A stretch of 64,000 bases of DNA from Annulohypoxylon bovei var. microspora (GCA_022836615.1 MU405211.1:434001-498000); one strand, 5' to 3'; shown: positions 13,701-25,536, numbered from the stretch's first letter. A program made the numbers and translations. Notes: generated from the letters alone by a model not told the origin.

Positions 13701-14778
13701 GCTTGATCTCGTGGAATGTGTCAGGCTTGGTAGCCGTCTCCACAGGTTCCGTCTTCTCCTCAGCCAGATTCTTGCTCTTTTTCTTCTTCTTTCCGACGGA
13801 CTCAAAAGCGTCCAAGGGATCATCTGGCTTGCTATCGACTAGTTCGTCCTTCTTGACCTCTTTCTCCTTCTCTTTTTCTTTCTCTTCATTCTTATCTTTC
13901 TTATCCTTATCATCACCGTTTCCGTTGCCACCGCCATTGCCATCGCCGCCTGCATCTCCGCCGGACTTTCCTGCATCGCCATTTTGATCCCCACCTCCAT
14001 CTTCACCAGCAGTCTCCTTCTTTAGCTCATTTGCCCAATTGATCTGCTGAGCCGGTGCGTTGCCCTTCTTATTCTTCTTCTTAGCATGTTGAATAATGCC
14101 ATCCTCGGACGAGAAATCCAAATACAATTCGGTTGTTGGGTCGCTGATCAGCAGGTCCTTTCGTTGTTCACGACGTCGACGTGAATCATCTGGCGGTGGA
14201 GGAGAGTAGGTGTTTGCGGAATGAGATGGATTTCGCTGGCGAGCAGCGTCACCAGTTCGGGTTGGGTCGACCGGGGTTTCGGGGGGCAGAGAGTCTTCAT
14301 CGCGAGGTTTCGACAATCGTCGCGATCGTTTCGGGGAGGGATCGGGTAATACTAATGGCTTGGAAACGTTACAATGGTCGACTTTAAGACCAGGCTTGCG
14401 ATTCTGTTCCTATGCCGGACCGCATCGGTCAGTTTAAAGTTTCGATTGGTGCCATAGCCGGCTGAAGATTAAGCGCTTTCAGAGTTTACGCCAATGGCAG
14501 GTAACGCTATGAAGTCGGCTAGTTCGTCGGTATATCCATAACGTCGTCGTGGTCACAATACTATATATAAAAAATAGGAACATCGAAGCATCAATACATA
14601 CCAATGATAATGCGGGTGCCGCCAAAACCCACGCTCTCGCAATAAGCTCCAATCGGACCTGCAAGTCTAACTCATCCCACAGAGGAGTCGCTGTCGCGAT
14701 GAAAGGTTGGATCTGTGGCTGGCCACAGGCGTTTCTTGTCACGCCTGCGCAGAATTCCGTAACCGCGGCCGCAGCCAT
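7780..14778 (-). CDS. Giant low-complexity, charge-patterned repeat protein (about 2,268 aa), unknown function
   Basis: I do not recognise this protein. The long frame (exon 14409-7780) has no ATG near its 5' end: its first ATG comes several hundred codons in, and an in-frame stop lies just upstream of 14409. I therefore join it to the ATG exon 14778-14602 through a 192-nt GTATGT...CATAG intron; phase 0 matches. Layout: a short non-repetitive N-terminus (about residues 1-100); about 20 repeats at roughly 260-1150, each an acidic stretch, one or two Trp, T/S, then a Lys run (for example DDDWANWTAPATTKKK), separated by PEPEPE runs; a duplicated Ala/Glu/Lys coiled-coil module at about 1175-1335; Arg/Glu/Ala-rich coiled coil at about 1960-2250; and an aromatic-basic C-terminus WWKKLTG. 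Mostly disordered or helical, with no enzyme motif and no signal peptide. A cytoskeletal or septal scaffold is speculative. The coding frame is secure; the first exon is less certain. Confidence 0.75.
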
Positions 14779-17700
14779 ATTGAGATTGAAAACTCGACTG
14801 GTCGCAATAGGATAAGAGACTCATGGACGCTAAGATATCGTCTTTGACAGACCGGACAAATTGCAAAAATCGATTTATGCTATGTTGTTAGTTCAACGGT
14901 TGGGGGTATGTTTTTTTAAGATGGAAAGGCAAAATCGAGAATCTGTCTATTCCTACAGCCTCGACTCGAATTTAGGAATTTATTAATATCTAGCCGGGAG
15001 AAAGTTGGTGGTGGTATAAGTCGAATTGGGGGTTTCGAAGACGTTGCAATCGTTAAATCGTTGTTGATTGACAAGGCGCAATTAGGTGGTCCATATGGTT
15101 AGAAGTCCCGAGCTTCCAACTTGGTGCAGAAGGTTGCAATCTAGGTAATTAGGTATCCTCGTCTCCTACCCCGTTCAGCCCTCTTGTCTGTTGTCTGTGC
15201 CGGGTGAGAAAAGAAAATGACTGTCTCTTGTGCAACACAATGATGGATATGAAAAGCAAGGGGTAAGTACAATAGGTGGTACAAGAGGCAGGGAGGTTGA
15301 GTGGTGATAAGCACCAATAATATTGAGCTGCGGTAATGCAGATGTCAAGGTGTGTAAGAAAACGATGCCGACAATTGATTGGTTTGTTTCGCGGTGAGTC
15401 TGTGACAAGACATACACAGGACATACACCCGGACCAATTCAGACACTTCTCTCTTCTTTTCCTGATATGAAGACTCCCTATCAGTTAAGAGAAAGCAGGG
15501 AGCAGGTAAGTCGTGGCCCGTATGGAATACCGAAAATGCATAGATGCGGGAGAGCAAAGTACCCGTAAACGTATGTAGGTAGCTTGCTCGAGAAAGCAAA
15601 GCAAATATTGGCAATGCAAAATTGCAAAGTTCCTCCCCTCTCTACTCGTAGCAAAAAGTACAAAAGGGGGCAAAAGGACACAAGTGAACAAGTAGATTGG
15701 ATGTGCTGAACCTATTATGTATGCATGCATGCACAGATGTGACCCAGCAATGAAGGAACAATGTAGCAGCCTGATGCACCTCAGTGGACGAAGGGGAAAA
15801 AAAAGGTGTTAGATTTGGAAGACGATAGGCGATAGAGGGGAAGTTGGCCGTTTGTGGGATGGCTGGTTATCATTATCATTGGACAGCCGCTGATGTGATG
15901 TGTCCACAATTATTTTACCTCACCCCCATATTCTTTCCTAACCTGAAGAGTTTACTAACCTTACTATGGATGTATCCTTACTCCGGGAATTGTACGTATC
16001 CTTGTACGTATTCATGTCTTACGTACAAGACTACAGTGCCTTCCATCTTTACTCCAATGTGTCACTTGATGACGACCTTGACAACCTTGAAAGTCTCCGA
16101 TTCTTACTCTTATTCTTCCATTCAAGGTTCTTGCCACTTTAGGCCCTTATACTCAGGTGATGTTCCCCGACTTTATTATTTTTTAGTCAAAAGTTTATAG
16201 TCTCAATCTTAAGTGGACCTCGAGTTATAATCAAAGTCAAATTGAAGTTCTAGCTACTGCAAACATCAACATCTAGCAAACGACATATTCGACATATTCA
16301 ATATTAAAAAGACAAAAAAGAATACATGAAAAACTGATAAGTCAATTTGATTGCATGGACATGCCGTCTGGTCCCTGCGTTCGGTGATTCTATTGCAGTA
16401 AACCTGCGAACGATCTTCACCATTCACGTCTCGATGAAACCCCGCCACATGAAATTCTCCTCCCTTTCTCGTTTTTCATTTTCCCATTTTCCGCCCCTAC
16501 AGCTTACAGGCCCTCCTCCCCTTTTCCATTTTCTGTTTGGACCCCTCATTCATATTTTTTCTTCTTCAGCTTTTCTATTGCCCAACCAATCCAATCCTGA
16601 AATATCTTTTGTGTATCCAGCCCCTGCAGCTTATGTATTATGCCCTTATCTATCTTCGAATTGGGTGAGTTCCAGAGCGACGGCTGAGCCATCCATCGTT
16701 GCTAAGGACGCGTATGATACCAACTACCAACTAACATAGGTGCACACGACGTACGGCACGGTCGATCATTTGCTGTGTGGATGGGCGAATGGTATCTCCA
16801 ATCTGTCTGAGAAAAAAACTCGCACTTCACTTGCATAAGAGTTCTCCCGCGAGTAATTATTCCGTTTGCCTAGGTACCTACCCAAGTACCTAGGCAAGAC
16901 ACTGTATCCAAATATCTAAATTCTATCCGCGGACAAGCGACCAATTACCGAAGCATTCACTCACGCGAAGTAAAGCGGAACGATCAATGGTTCAATGGAG
17001 TCGAGAGAATCCTCCGAGTTTTGCTCTTTTCGGCTGCACTGGGAAGGGAGTCAAGGTATTGATACATACATGGCGGATGGGCAGCCATGCGCCTATTAGC
17101 TTGTATCTACTCCTTGTCCGGCGCGACGCCATTCTTCCACGTCGTCGGGGACCCGTTTGAAAGTGGACGCTGCTAAGGCTAAGTCATGCCAGATGCATCT
17201 ACTACATCTTACAACCCATGCCTACATGTACCATGTTACCATCTGGACGTTCAAGTGTTGTCGTTGCTATGGAAATACACACATACATCCATCCTTACCT
17301 CTACCTACCTATGTATGAACGTGAGCTGCCTACTCTGCTGCTCTGCTACTGTGTCCTGCCGTCGAATCCTGGCTTCCCGCAACACCCGCTGTTGACCCAG
17401 TCAAATCGGCAACTAATGTCTAATGTAGGGTCTATCGACACTCCCAAATCCGTTTTGGGTTGATGCACGTTTTCTACGCGACACTGCCCCATCTAAATGG
17501 GTAGTGGTTGTTCGTTGTCCAGTCCTGGGTGCCGGGGCGGATCCTTCCCATGCATCATCCCACAGATTATCCACCGAAAGCGGCATCGCGACCTCTTCAC
17601 CGCTTCGAGCTCATATCGCCCATCTTCATGCCAACGGGGCTTTACGGACACCAAAAAGTGGAAGCGATTTGCAGATAATAACGGGACTTAACTTGACTGG

Positions 17701-19337
17701 TTTGTGACTGGTTCTTTGCAGAGAAAATTTTCCCCAATTGACCAACGGACTGTCTCATGAATCACTTGGCTTCCCGAAGCTCCTCTAAACTCTTTCGAGG
17801 ACATTCCATCGACGACAAGGCGCCAAACCATAGATCGCATTTATGACCCTCATGATACGAGTTTCTACCAATCCTTTCTTTGTTGGGGTACATGGGTCAA
17901 TCCCATACGTGCGTATGGATTCCAAGGTTCCTCGTCGCGTCTGCAACTGATCGAACATACCCGACACGACGTCGAAATCCGCATACAACAAGGACGAGCG
18001 TGTCCGCGTTTTCGCGTCGTCTTATCATCATCTTATGCCGCATCTCCCAAAACTCTGAAGGAGTCATTTTGCCACCCTTCACCGCGATATCCAAGCGGAT
18101 ATGCAGCGCGCCTTTCCCCTATAGCCAGCTAATTCACTTCGAGGTTCGGCACCACAGCACGTGATCTCGTACACATATCATCTAGGGCATACATAAGTAG
18201 TATATGCATATCATGTGCATCGGCGCCAAAGACTATTACTTACGGTTCGAGTCTTCCGTTGCCAGTGACCAGAAGTGGATGCTAGTCACTCGTAAATAAC
18301 TTACTGTGGGTTGAGAACCGTACATATAATGAACCACGTCGCCCTCCGCCGAGGACCGTTCTGAACTATGAATCGATACTCAGACGTGTTACAAGTTGTC
18401 TCGCCTGATAATGGCTCGTGACACGAGTATCATAACAAAAAAGTCACATGTAAGTATAGACTTATAAGGCGATGCTCACTTTAGGGACATAGTTTAGTCA
18501 TAGGATGTTTTTAGAGAGCTCGTACAGAGCATGCTGCTTCCTAGGCTATCCACAGCAGAATCTAGGCGTAGTTCTAGACAATCCGACAACGTCATGATAT
18601 TGAACTACTATTGCTTGTTTAGCTATGTATGTACAGCACGAATAAAAGGTACCCGTCACGGAGCCGAAGGACAATCTAAGAGGCAGGCTACTAAATCTTG
18701 TGAAGTGAGTTGCCACTCCAAGTTGTTGTTCCTGCGCAATGCTGATGTGTAACAGCAATATTAGGTGCCTGTTAATCAGGCTCGGCATGAAAGCTCCTTC
18801 GACCACCCATATCAAGAGTGTATATATAGTTAGTAATAAGGCTGATGACGAAACTCGTCATTTCTGATATATGACTGCCGGCTTTCAGCTTATGCAGATA
18901 TCCGCTTCGTAACCAAGGTCAAGGGAAAGACTCATCCGGCCGAGCAGGATGGCTTGTGTAGGTACCTACCTAGGTGAGGCTCTGAGGCTTGACCGCTCTA
19001 TGCCTCGCCTTGATTGAGGCCCAAGTACGACGTAAAACACCACACGGGGACAGCGAAGCAAACCGGGCGTGTATGAATACCATACCTAGGTAATTAGTTC
19101 ATACCCTCGTACCACACCTGTACGAGGTGCTTAAGGGATATCTCCAGTAATAGTCCACGAACTCACCCCCTTCGCCACAGCTACACCAGCATCCTGAGCC
19201 CCCACGACAGCAAGAGCCTCACCTCGAGTCATCCATCCATCCATCCAATAGCACCGTCACACCCAGCAACACCTCGCCACCCGCAGCCTCATACCGCAGA
19301 CACCACACAGCCCGCCCTCCCATCCCCTCTCGCGTTT
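14779..19337. other. Long gene-free stretch (4.5 kb)
   Basis: No gene is supported on either strand. Open frames are short, overlap in different frames and have no recognisable domain. It contains pyrimidine-rich tracts, simple ATCC repeats near 19230-19250, a perfect inverted repeat near 16866-16897 and several CCTAGGTA palindromes. The first few hundred bases are presumably the promoter of the giant gene. A long non-coding transcript or a gene of many tiny exons cannot be excluded. Confidence 0.5.
16866..16897. repeat. Perfect 12-bp inverted repeat with CCTAGG cores
   Basis: TTGCCTAGGTAC and its exact reverse complement GTACCTAGGCAA are separated by the 8-nt spacer CTACCCAA. Each arm itself contains the palindrome CCTAGG. 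It is the longest member of a motif family that recurs in gene-free DNA throughout the window. Confidence 0.75.
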
Positions 19338-19990
19338 TCACACCGCAGTCTTCGTCTGATTGCCCCCGTCGGCCCTGTGCATGCCCTCCCACCACGGCTG
19401 CAGCACGTACTGGTTCAGGATCGGGTACAGCAGCCCGAGGAACCCGAGCGTCACGGCGTAGAACTCCGGACGCTTGTAGAAGGCCCCGCGGAACAGCGCC
19501 CGGTTCCGGGCCGCGTCGCGCCGGCGCGCCCGGGCGCGTGCTTCTTCTTGGAACACGGCTCGTTCGTGGGAGGCGCTGTTTTTTATATTTTTTAGATCTT
19601 GGTGGGTTTACAGTTGCCGCATGACATAGGCAGGCACATAGTAGCTAAGGGGCTTGGGGGTTAAGGTAGGTAGAGTAACGTGTAGTGTGTGGTGTATATC
19701 GGTAGTGCCGACATTGAAGATATCGTGTTGATAGAGTGGACTCACAAGGTGGCCCTGTACGCCTGGTCCGCCGCCATCCTCTGCTGCTGCTTCTGCTGCT
19801 CGTGTTGGTGCTGTTGCTGCTGTCCCGAGCGCTGTCCGTGGTCTTCGTAGCCCGCATACGACGAGGTCGATGGTTTTGATGCGGCGGGGCCGTGTTGGAA
19901 AGAGGCCTGGCGTGTTGACGGTGGTCGTACATGTGCGGCGGGTTGTGAGAGGAAGTGGCTGAACGATTCAAAGCGTGCTGTAGGATCCAT
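19338..19990 (-). CDS. Small single-pass membrane protein, unknown function (160 aa)
   Basis: Two frames join: exon 19990-19746 and exon 19575-19338, with donor GTGAGT, acceptor AACAG and matching phase 2, giving 160 residues. The N-terminal half is Ser/Gln/Pro-rich and probably disordered, ending in a Gln/His-rich run. The second exon encodes a basic helix (EEARARARRRDAARNRALF) followed by one hydrophobic segment (FYAVTLGFLGLLYPILNQYV) and a short polar tail. The basic-then-hydrophobic layout near the C-terminus fits a tail-anchored or inner-membrane protein. I do not recognise the family. The exon pairing is supported by phase, but the 170-nt intron is longer than most here. Confidence 0.6.
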
Positions 19991-20425
19991 GGTGTTGTAT
20001 TGATGAGTTAGTGTATATGTTATGGAATGCTATTCTTGGGAGCTTGAGATATAGATTATAGAGTCCGGTTATTTCTTCAATGAGTAGGCGTGTTATGGTG
20101 AAAAGATTAGATAGGTAATGATATAAAAAGTGAGGCCTCTTCATAATTAAAATTCTATGTTAGAGGAATTACCTACCTAGTTTTGGTCGAGGTTTCCACA
20201 TCAAAGAAGCGAAGGTGATCTTATTTTGACCGTAATTGCCCCCATATACCTACCTAGGGTTCATCGCTCTTACCCCGTTTCCAATACCTAACCCCTATTC
20301 CTCTGTGGCAACTAACATTATTATAGATGTCGCCAAAGAAAGCAACCACTATAAGGTAAAATATGCAGTTTATTCATCGTAACTAATACCATATTATGTG
20401 CTCAATATAATATACCAGAAATATA
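19991..20425. other. Intergenic
   Basis: Nothing coding seen. It holds the probable promoter of the 160-aa membrane protein and the 3' flank of the RBR ligase gene, with two CCTACCTAG motifs near 20171 and 20250. Confidence 0.5.
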
Positions 20426-22868
20426 CTAGGCATGGTCAGATTTTGACACGATCGGATTAGGAGATAATCCTGGAACCGGAAAACTCTGAAGTATCTCCTG
20501 TGGTGTCTCCTGTGGTATCTCCTGCGATATCTCCTGTGGTATCTCCTGCGATATATCAATATCGTCCATAGACAAATCGTCGGGCCCGCCGTCCTCAAAC
20601 CAAGCATCGACATTCTCACCATTCTCAATCTCGTCGATCTCCATGTCATTGAGCATACGGTCGCGCTCCTCAACTACGATGTCTACCCACCGCAGCTCGG
20701 CAGCTTTGCGCCGCGAGAATTGATTTTGTTTATCACGTGTGTTCTCCACCAATCTCTGTTCTTCTACGTCCATAAACTCCTCTTGGATCCCTTGGTTCTC
20801 CTTGACGATCCAACGGTAGTTCTCTAGTTCGCTATCCCTCCATTTCTCCCAATTGCTAAACCCTTCGGCCATCTTGCGCTTCCACTCCTTTATCGCAGCC
20901 TCCGCTCGCCCTTCACTATCTCGCTTGCGAGACCAGTATGCTTTCAATTCCGCTTCGTACTGCTCTTCGATATGACGCTCTGAGATCACGCGTGCTGCGT
21001 ACTCTCGCTTAAGCGCATCTTCTTTCTTAGATAACTTAGCATTCGTAGTCGCGATTAGCTTCTCGTGTTTCTCCTTCCGACTTTCCTGAAACTCTATTAG
21101 TTCTGCGGCGCCTTGGCTCTCGAGATCGGCCTGTTTTTCTTTGTGCGAAAGCTGTACATTAATCCGCTGAAGGTCGTGTATGTTCGCGAACACCTCCCGG
21201 AGTCCCTGGAACTTGACTCCCACATCTTGTCGTCTCTTGCCCTCGCGTCTGATCCGCTCTTCAAGTAATTTTTCCCGACGCTCCTGGGCTATTCGTTCCT
21301 GTTCCTGACGTAGTAGTTCGGCCTTAAGTGCTTCCTCGCGTTCGAACTCTTCCACCAGACGTAGAGCCTCTTGGATCTCGGCTTCTTCCAGAGCTTCTCT
21401 GTCTAGACGAGTTTGGCGTCGTTCTTCTGCTCCTCTTTTTACGGCGGCTAATTGTTCCATGCTACAATCGCATGTTCGCCAGCGCAACCCGCAGACGTAG
21501 CAGAACTCGGCACCGCACCGACAGGTCATGTGTTGACATGCCTCTCTATGTTCGACATATGCGTGACACCCGTAGCAGCGCTTCCATCCCTCTTCTTCTG
21601 CGAGCTCATCGGTCCTCATCATATCCCTGTCCTGTGGGCATTCAACCCCTTCGTGTCGAGGGCCGCGGCAGATGATACAGGACCAATGACCTGCTGAGCA
21701 CCTTGCGGTGTTTTCGGCGCGGTTGACCTCATATGGTCGAATCCAGATGCTGCAATTAGAGTGACTACAATATATCCGTTCGCTAACTGCTATGTTCCAC
21801 TCAGCCGCTCTATTGTGATACGTCTCTTTCAGCTCATCGTCGACGTTGAGTATTATAGTTTTCTTAGGGATAGGATTTAAACAACATTTGGGTGGCCATT
21901 GTTGCTCATTTTCGCAGGTTGTGGATATCAGACGCAAGAAGCAGTCCTTACAGTAACTATGGCATGGAACTTTGACCATCTCTTTAGGACTGAAATCATC
22001 CAGACAGGAGACGCATTCGCTATAATGGTGTTAGTGCCACTCAACTCATATGGATTGTTCGTAGTTTGGACTCTCACACTTCTGTGTCATGGACCGAAGT
22101 ATTTGGGCTGCTACTGCTGTTTGTTGTCGTCCTCTTCAAAACTTCGGTCACAATCAGCTTTTTTGCTGCTTGGGTGCCCTGCTCAATGCTGCTCCACGAT
22201 ACGTTACGTTTATGAAGGGTTGCTCCAGTGGCACTAGACTCTCCTTTATCTCCAATGTTGTTTAATCGGCGGAGGAGATTCATTAATCTGCGTTTCTTCG
22301 ATTTCGCTGGCCGTTCTGACGACCTAACCTCCGCTGGGGCATCGAGTAGTCCGTCTCGTTCGCTTAGTATCTCATCAAATGACGAATTCAAAGTCTCGGC
22401 GTATTTTGCGTCTTCATTTTCTTGCCTCAGTCTTTCTTCCTGTCTTAATTTCTTAACTTCTTCCTCTGCATCACGCCTCTCTGCTTCTTCCACTATCCGA
22501 GCCTTGACCCTATCAATAGACTCCTGTATGACCTGGATGACAATCTCCGATTTGCAATCCGCCAGGTCCTTCAGGCCTTCCGGAGGATCATATTGGGCCC
22601 AGTCGACGATGGCTTGACTGTCGGCTAGGCCGTTTGACATGGGCCCGGCGTCTATGTTTGGCATTATAGCCTTTCCTTTGCCCTTCCATCTTGGACGTTC
22701 GTCTTCACATTCTTCAGGATGTCGGACCGAAATGCTGGGCGTATCGGAAACCCCCTCCGCGGCGGCGGAAGTCGACTCAACGAGCAGCATACGAGAACGA
22801 GAGCGAATTTGGTAAGTTATTATGACCACTAGGATAATAAAAATTGACAGAATCTCCTCGAGGAGCAT
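20426..22868 (-). CDS. RBR-type (RING-IBR-RING) E3 ubiquitin ligase with long coiled coil
   Basis: Predicted to move ubiquitin from an E2 via a RING2 cysteine to substrate. Exons are 22868-22078 and 22019-20426; the 58-nt intron has donor GTGAGA, branch CTAAC and acceptor TATAG, phase 2. The product is 794 aa from the first ATG. RING1 begins at ECVSCLDDF (Cys266, Cys269) and continues through CHSYCKDC; the IBR covers about 335-400; RING2 starts at RCYGC (Cys412), with the catalytic Cys predicted at residue 425 in EACQHMTC. Residues about 450-720 are Glu/Arg/Lys-rich coiled coil, and the C-terminus has short QEIPQEIS repeats. The first ATG would add a hydrophobic segment (ILSIFIILVVIITYQI) that could anchor the protein; the next in-frame ATG, 26 residues on, would remove it. 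Family call is firm; substrate unknown. Confidence 0.88.
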
Positions 22869-25227
22869 GTGAAGCTCTTCAACGAACTTGCTTCAGCCGC
22901 AGGATTCCCCACGTTTTGTATATTTTATATATCTCGGAGCTTGATTGGCAAGTTCTCGTGCATGCTGTGTGACACAACCTTGAGGAAGTATGCATGAAAA
23001 ACAAGACAACATACAGATCCTGCGTCAGGAAAACACGGTAGGTAGATAGATAAAGGGGCAAGCAAGGCAAAAGATGCCTTGCGTCATGAAGGAACGGCAA
23101 ACTTTCTACATTTCGCTTGCTAACTCACCTGGAAGGACGCCATCTATCTTGGGATTCAGGTAGGGCTGAAACTAGGCTTCTTTACCTATATGTAGCTACT
23201 GCTTCAGCCCCTGTCACCGAACGTAGGCCGTATTGCTATGACTTCGCGAGGAGCGTGGATGGCATAAATACATGCAATTGACACTTGATAGCACAGCTAA
23301 CTGCCCGCGTGCGTCACCATTAATATCTGATTGGTAGGTTTCTAAAAGAGGTCTCACCTGAAGGGCTAACTGGGGGGCGAGTCCCTGTTAGACAGCCAAT
23401 GGCGTCAGAGGTCACTATGGGCTAATTTCATTCGCTTACTTAGGTACCTCCCTGTAGGCATCCCATCCGATGTCCGTGCAGAACGCCTCGTGCTAATGAG
23501 CTATTTCTAGCTCGAGGCGTTTCGTGTGGGGAAGCTTTCAGTCTGATCTAGCACGATTGATGTTGACATTTCAATTTGTAAAAGATAATGCCCAGAATGG
23601 GGGTTTGTTTCTTGGATTTCGCATATATAGAGTAAGCTGGTAGTTAAAGGAGATGAAGTTAAAGTACAAAGTGTATAGGTACTACTCAAAAAGTTCCCGA
23701 CATCTGAATCGACTTAAGGTCGCTGGCGTACATGGAAAGGTACCTACCTTATCATTGCAAATAGCTAGATGAGAAGCTAATTTAGCTTAGCAGGACCACG
23801 AGTTCCAATCTGCAATAGATAGGGGCCATAATTATCAAACGTAGAAAAAGCACCGGCTTGTCAGGCACATACTATGTATGGTGGAGAACCTTCCAACTAC
23901 GACACCGAGAGGCTACCCGAACACTTTAGGATCAGGCGAGTTCAGGTCAATCGAGTAAGATTACGCGGGAAGGATTTCGGAATGTCGTGTTAAACTTCTA
24001 AGGAGAGATAAGAAGTTGATCCGACCCGAGTCACAAGTTATCAATTCCTCCTGATCTGACATTCCGTAGGACTCAAGCTTGTCCTAACGAAAACCGGGCG
24101 ACTTTGACTGTGACATTGAACAACTCAACATGCAGATTCGGTACCGAATTACGAAGAACAACGAAGTTCTGTGGTATAATATCATGTTGATGCCGTCTTG
24201 TGACGCCAGGAAATTATAGACCAGCAGGATCCAGTATCCCACAGTATCTGATATAGGCGCTACGTTTAGCTATTATCCATTTAGCAAACCTCAAAACATC
24301 ATTGAGGACATCCATGCCTCCTTAGCCCGTGGCTTTAATCGAATACTGTTAACCGCCATGGCGACAACTGGCCAACATCAGCGCCAATCATTGGTCATTG
24401 ATGCCTCGGGGTCTCTAGTTCAGGGGCGATTATCAGATGAGTATTGATTAGAACTAGCACTAAGCTCCCCTACTTGGGGGAAGTCTTTGTCTGCCCTTGG
24501 AGTCGCATCCCTGATATCGCAATAGGGAAACCCAACTACTAGTAAAACTCATTCTTAGGTAGCTTGGCGATGACTTCTTTGAAAGGCAACCTTGGGCGTA
24601 AATTCTGGTCTTGTGTCTTCAGAGGAGTTTGCCCAGATCGCTTTTCGGAATCGAAAGGGAACAGGTGTATTACCTACACCATTGAATGACTCTCAAAAAG
24701 TTGCCTCGTCATTATTATGTGGATGAGATGGTCACATCAATAGCCCCCAACAACTATTGTTAATCGATGTAATGCTTCTATGCTTTAGGAAGTTATGAAG
24801 TAGGCTTAAGATCCCTTGCATGAAAATCGATGAGCATCGAAGAATTTATGTGGCACACGAAATCAGTTGGCAGAATTTCAGATTCGTAGCCCTAGAGATA
24901 TTCGCCACGTCATTCCACGAGACTCGATCGACGTAAAAAGGACAAACCTGCTTGACAACTAGCATGACGTCACCCTCGACATGCGACAACTAATTAGATG
25001 ACAGTATACTCCGTACGTGTCTCATTGTTCAAAGAACCATCGACACGGGGGTTAGCTTTGCGCCCCTTTTAAAGACGACCCGGTACCTAAACTCTCGACT
25101 TCCACAACACATCATTTCATACACATTATCGGTCTGAGATTCAAATTTACGATATATAAACGTCCAAATCTATCGCATTACTCTAAACCCAATTCAATTG
25201 CGCTTACCAACGAGCAATTACACAAAA
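22869..25227. other. Gene-free stretch (2.4 kb)
   Basis: No supported gene. Only short, non-domain frames are present. Includes the upstream regions of the RBR ligase (left) and of the small basic protein (right), with isolated AGGTACCTACC motifs near 23450 and 23740. Confidence 0.5.
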
Positions 25228-25536
25228 ATGCCATCTACACGCTCTTCAACCGGACATTCCAAGCCGCGCATCCAATTGAATATCTCTACGGAGCCCGAGC
25301 GCAGGCGGACAGCCAAGCACTCTACTGGCACAACCACCACTCGCCGTCGTGGCCATGCCGGCATCACGAAGCAGCCAGCTACTCATCACCACCGCAAGCC
25401 CCACCTGAGCGATAAGATTGAGGGTGCCGCCGAGAAATTGGTGGGCAAGTTGACACGCAGACCGGGCAAGAAAGCTGCTGGTACACGGAAGATGCGCGGT
25501 ACGGATGGGAAGGGGAGTCGGGCCAAGAGGATTTGA
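25228..25536 (+). CDS. Small basic conserved-type fungal protein (102 aa), unknown function
   Basis: Start ATG chosen at 25228 because CACAAAAATGCC is a good fungal start context; the frame extends a little upstream, but without an ATG. The product is intronless, Ser/Thr/His-rich in its first half, and ends in a Lys/Arg-rich half containing HLSDKIEGAAEKLVGKL and RRPGKKAAGTRKMRGTDGKG. From memory, small fungal proteins sharing the pattern KxSLGDK...LTRRPGxKAAGTRRMRGTDG are widespread in Pezizomycotina, which supports this as real. There is no signal peptide or membrane segment. Biochemical role unknown; nucleic-acid binding or stress induction would only be guesses. Confidence 0.72.
   Translation: MPSTRSSTGHSKPRIQLNISTEPERRRTAKHSTGTTTTRRRGHAGITKQPATHHHRKPHLSDKIEGAAEKLVGKLTRRPGKKAAGTRKMRGTDGKGSRAKRI

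Noticed and set aside
7820..13987. Long plus-strand frames of up to 565 codons rich in Ser, Leu and Phe
   Set aside because: They lie opposite the giant minus-strand gene and their composition is what the antisense of Lys/Glu/Arg codons produces (runs of Phe, Ser, Leu). No domain or start context supports them.
14479..14778. Unspliced 99-codon frame or separate small gene using an acceptor near 14560
   Set aside because: The intron would be only 41 nt with no branch site, and the giant gene would then lack any start codon. Joining to 14409 explains both frames better.
17785..18094. Two overlapping protein-like minus-strand frames
   Set aside because: They overlap in different frames, have no flanking exons with compatible phase and no recognisable motif. 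Could be a pseudogene fragment but cannot be supported.
18838..18870. C/D-type snoRNA suggested by CTGATGAC and CTGA
   Set aside because: The boxes are only about 20 bases apart and no terminal stem encloses them; a short ATGACGA/TCGTCAT hairpin explains the pattern.
23979..24066. Inverted pair CGGAATGTC / GACATTCCG about 70 bases apart
   Set aside because: Only 9 bases long, with unrelated sequence between; expected by chance in a window of this size.
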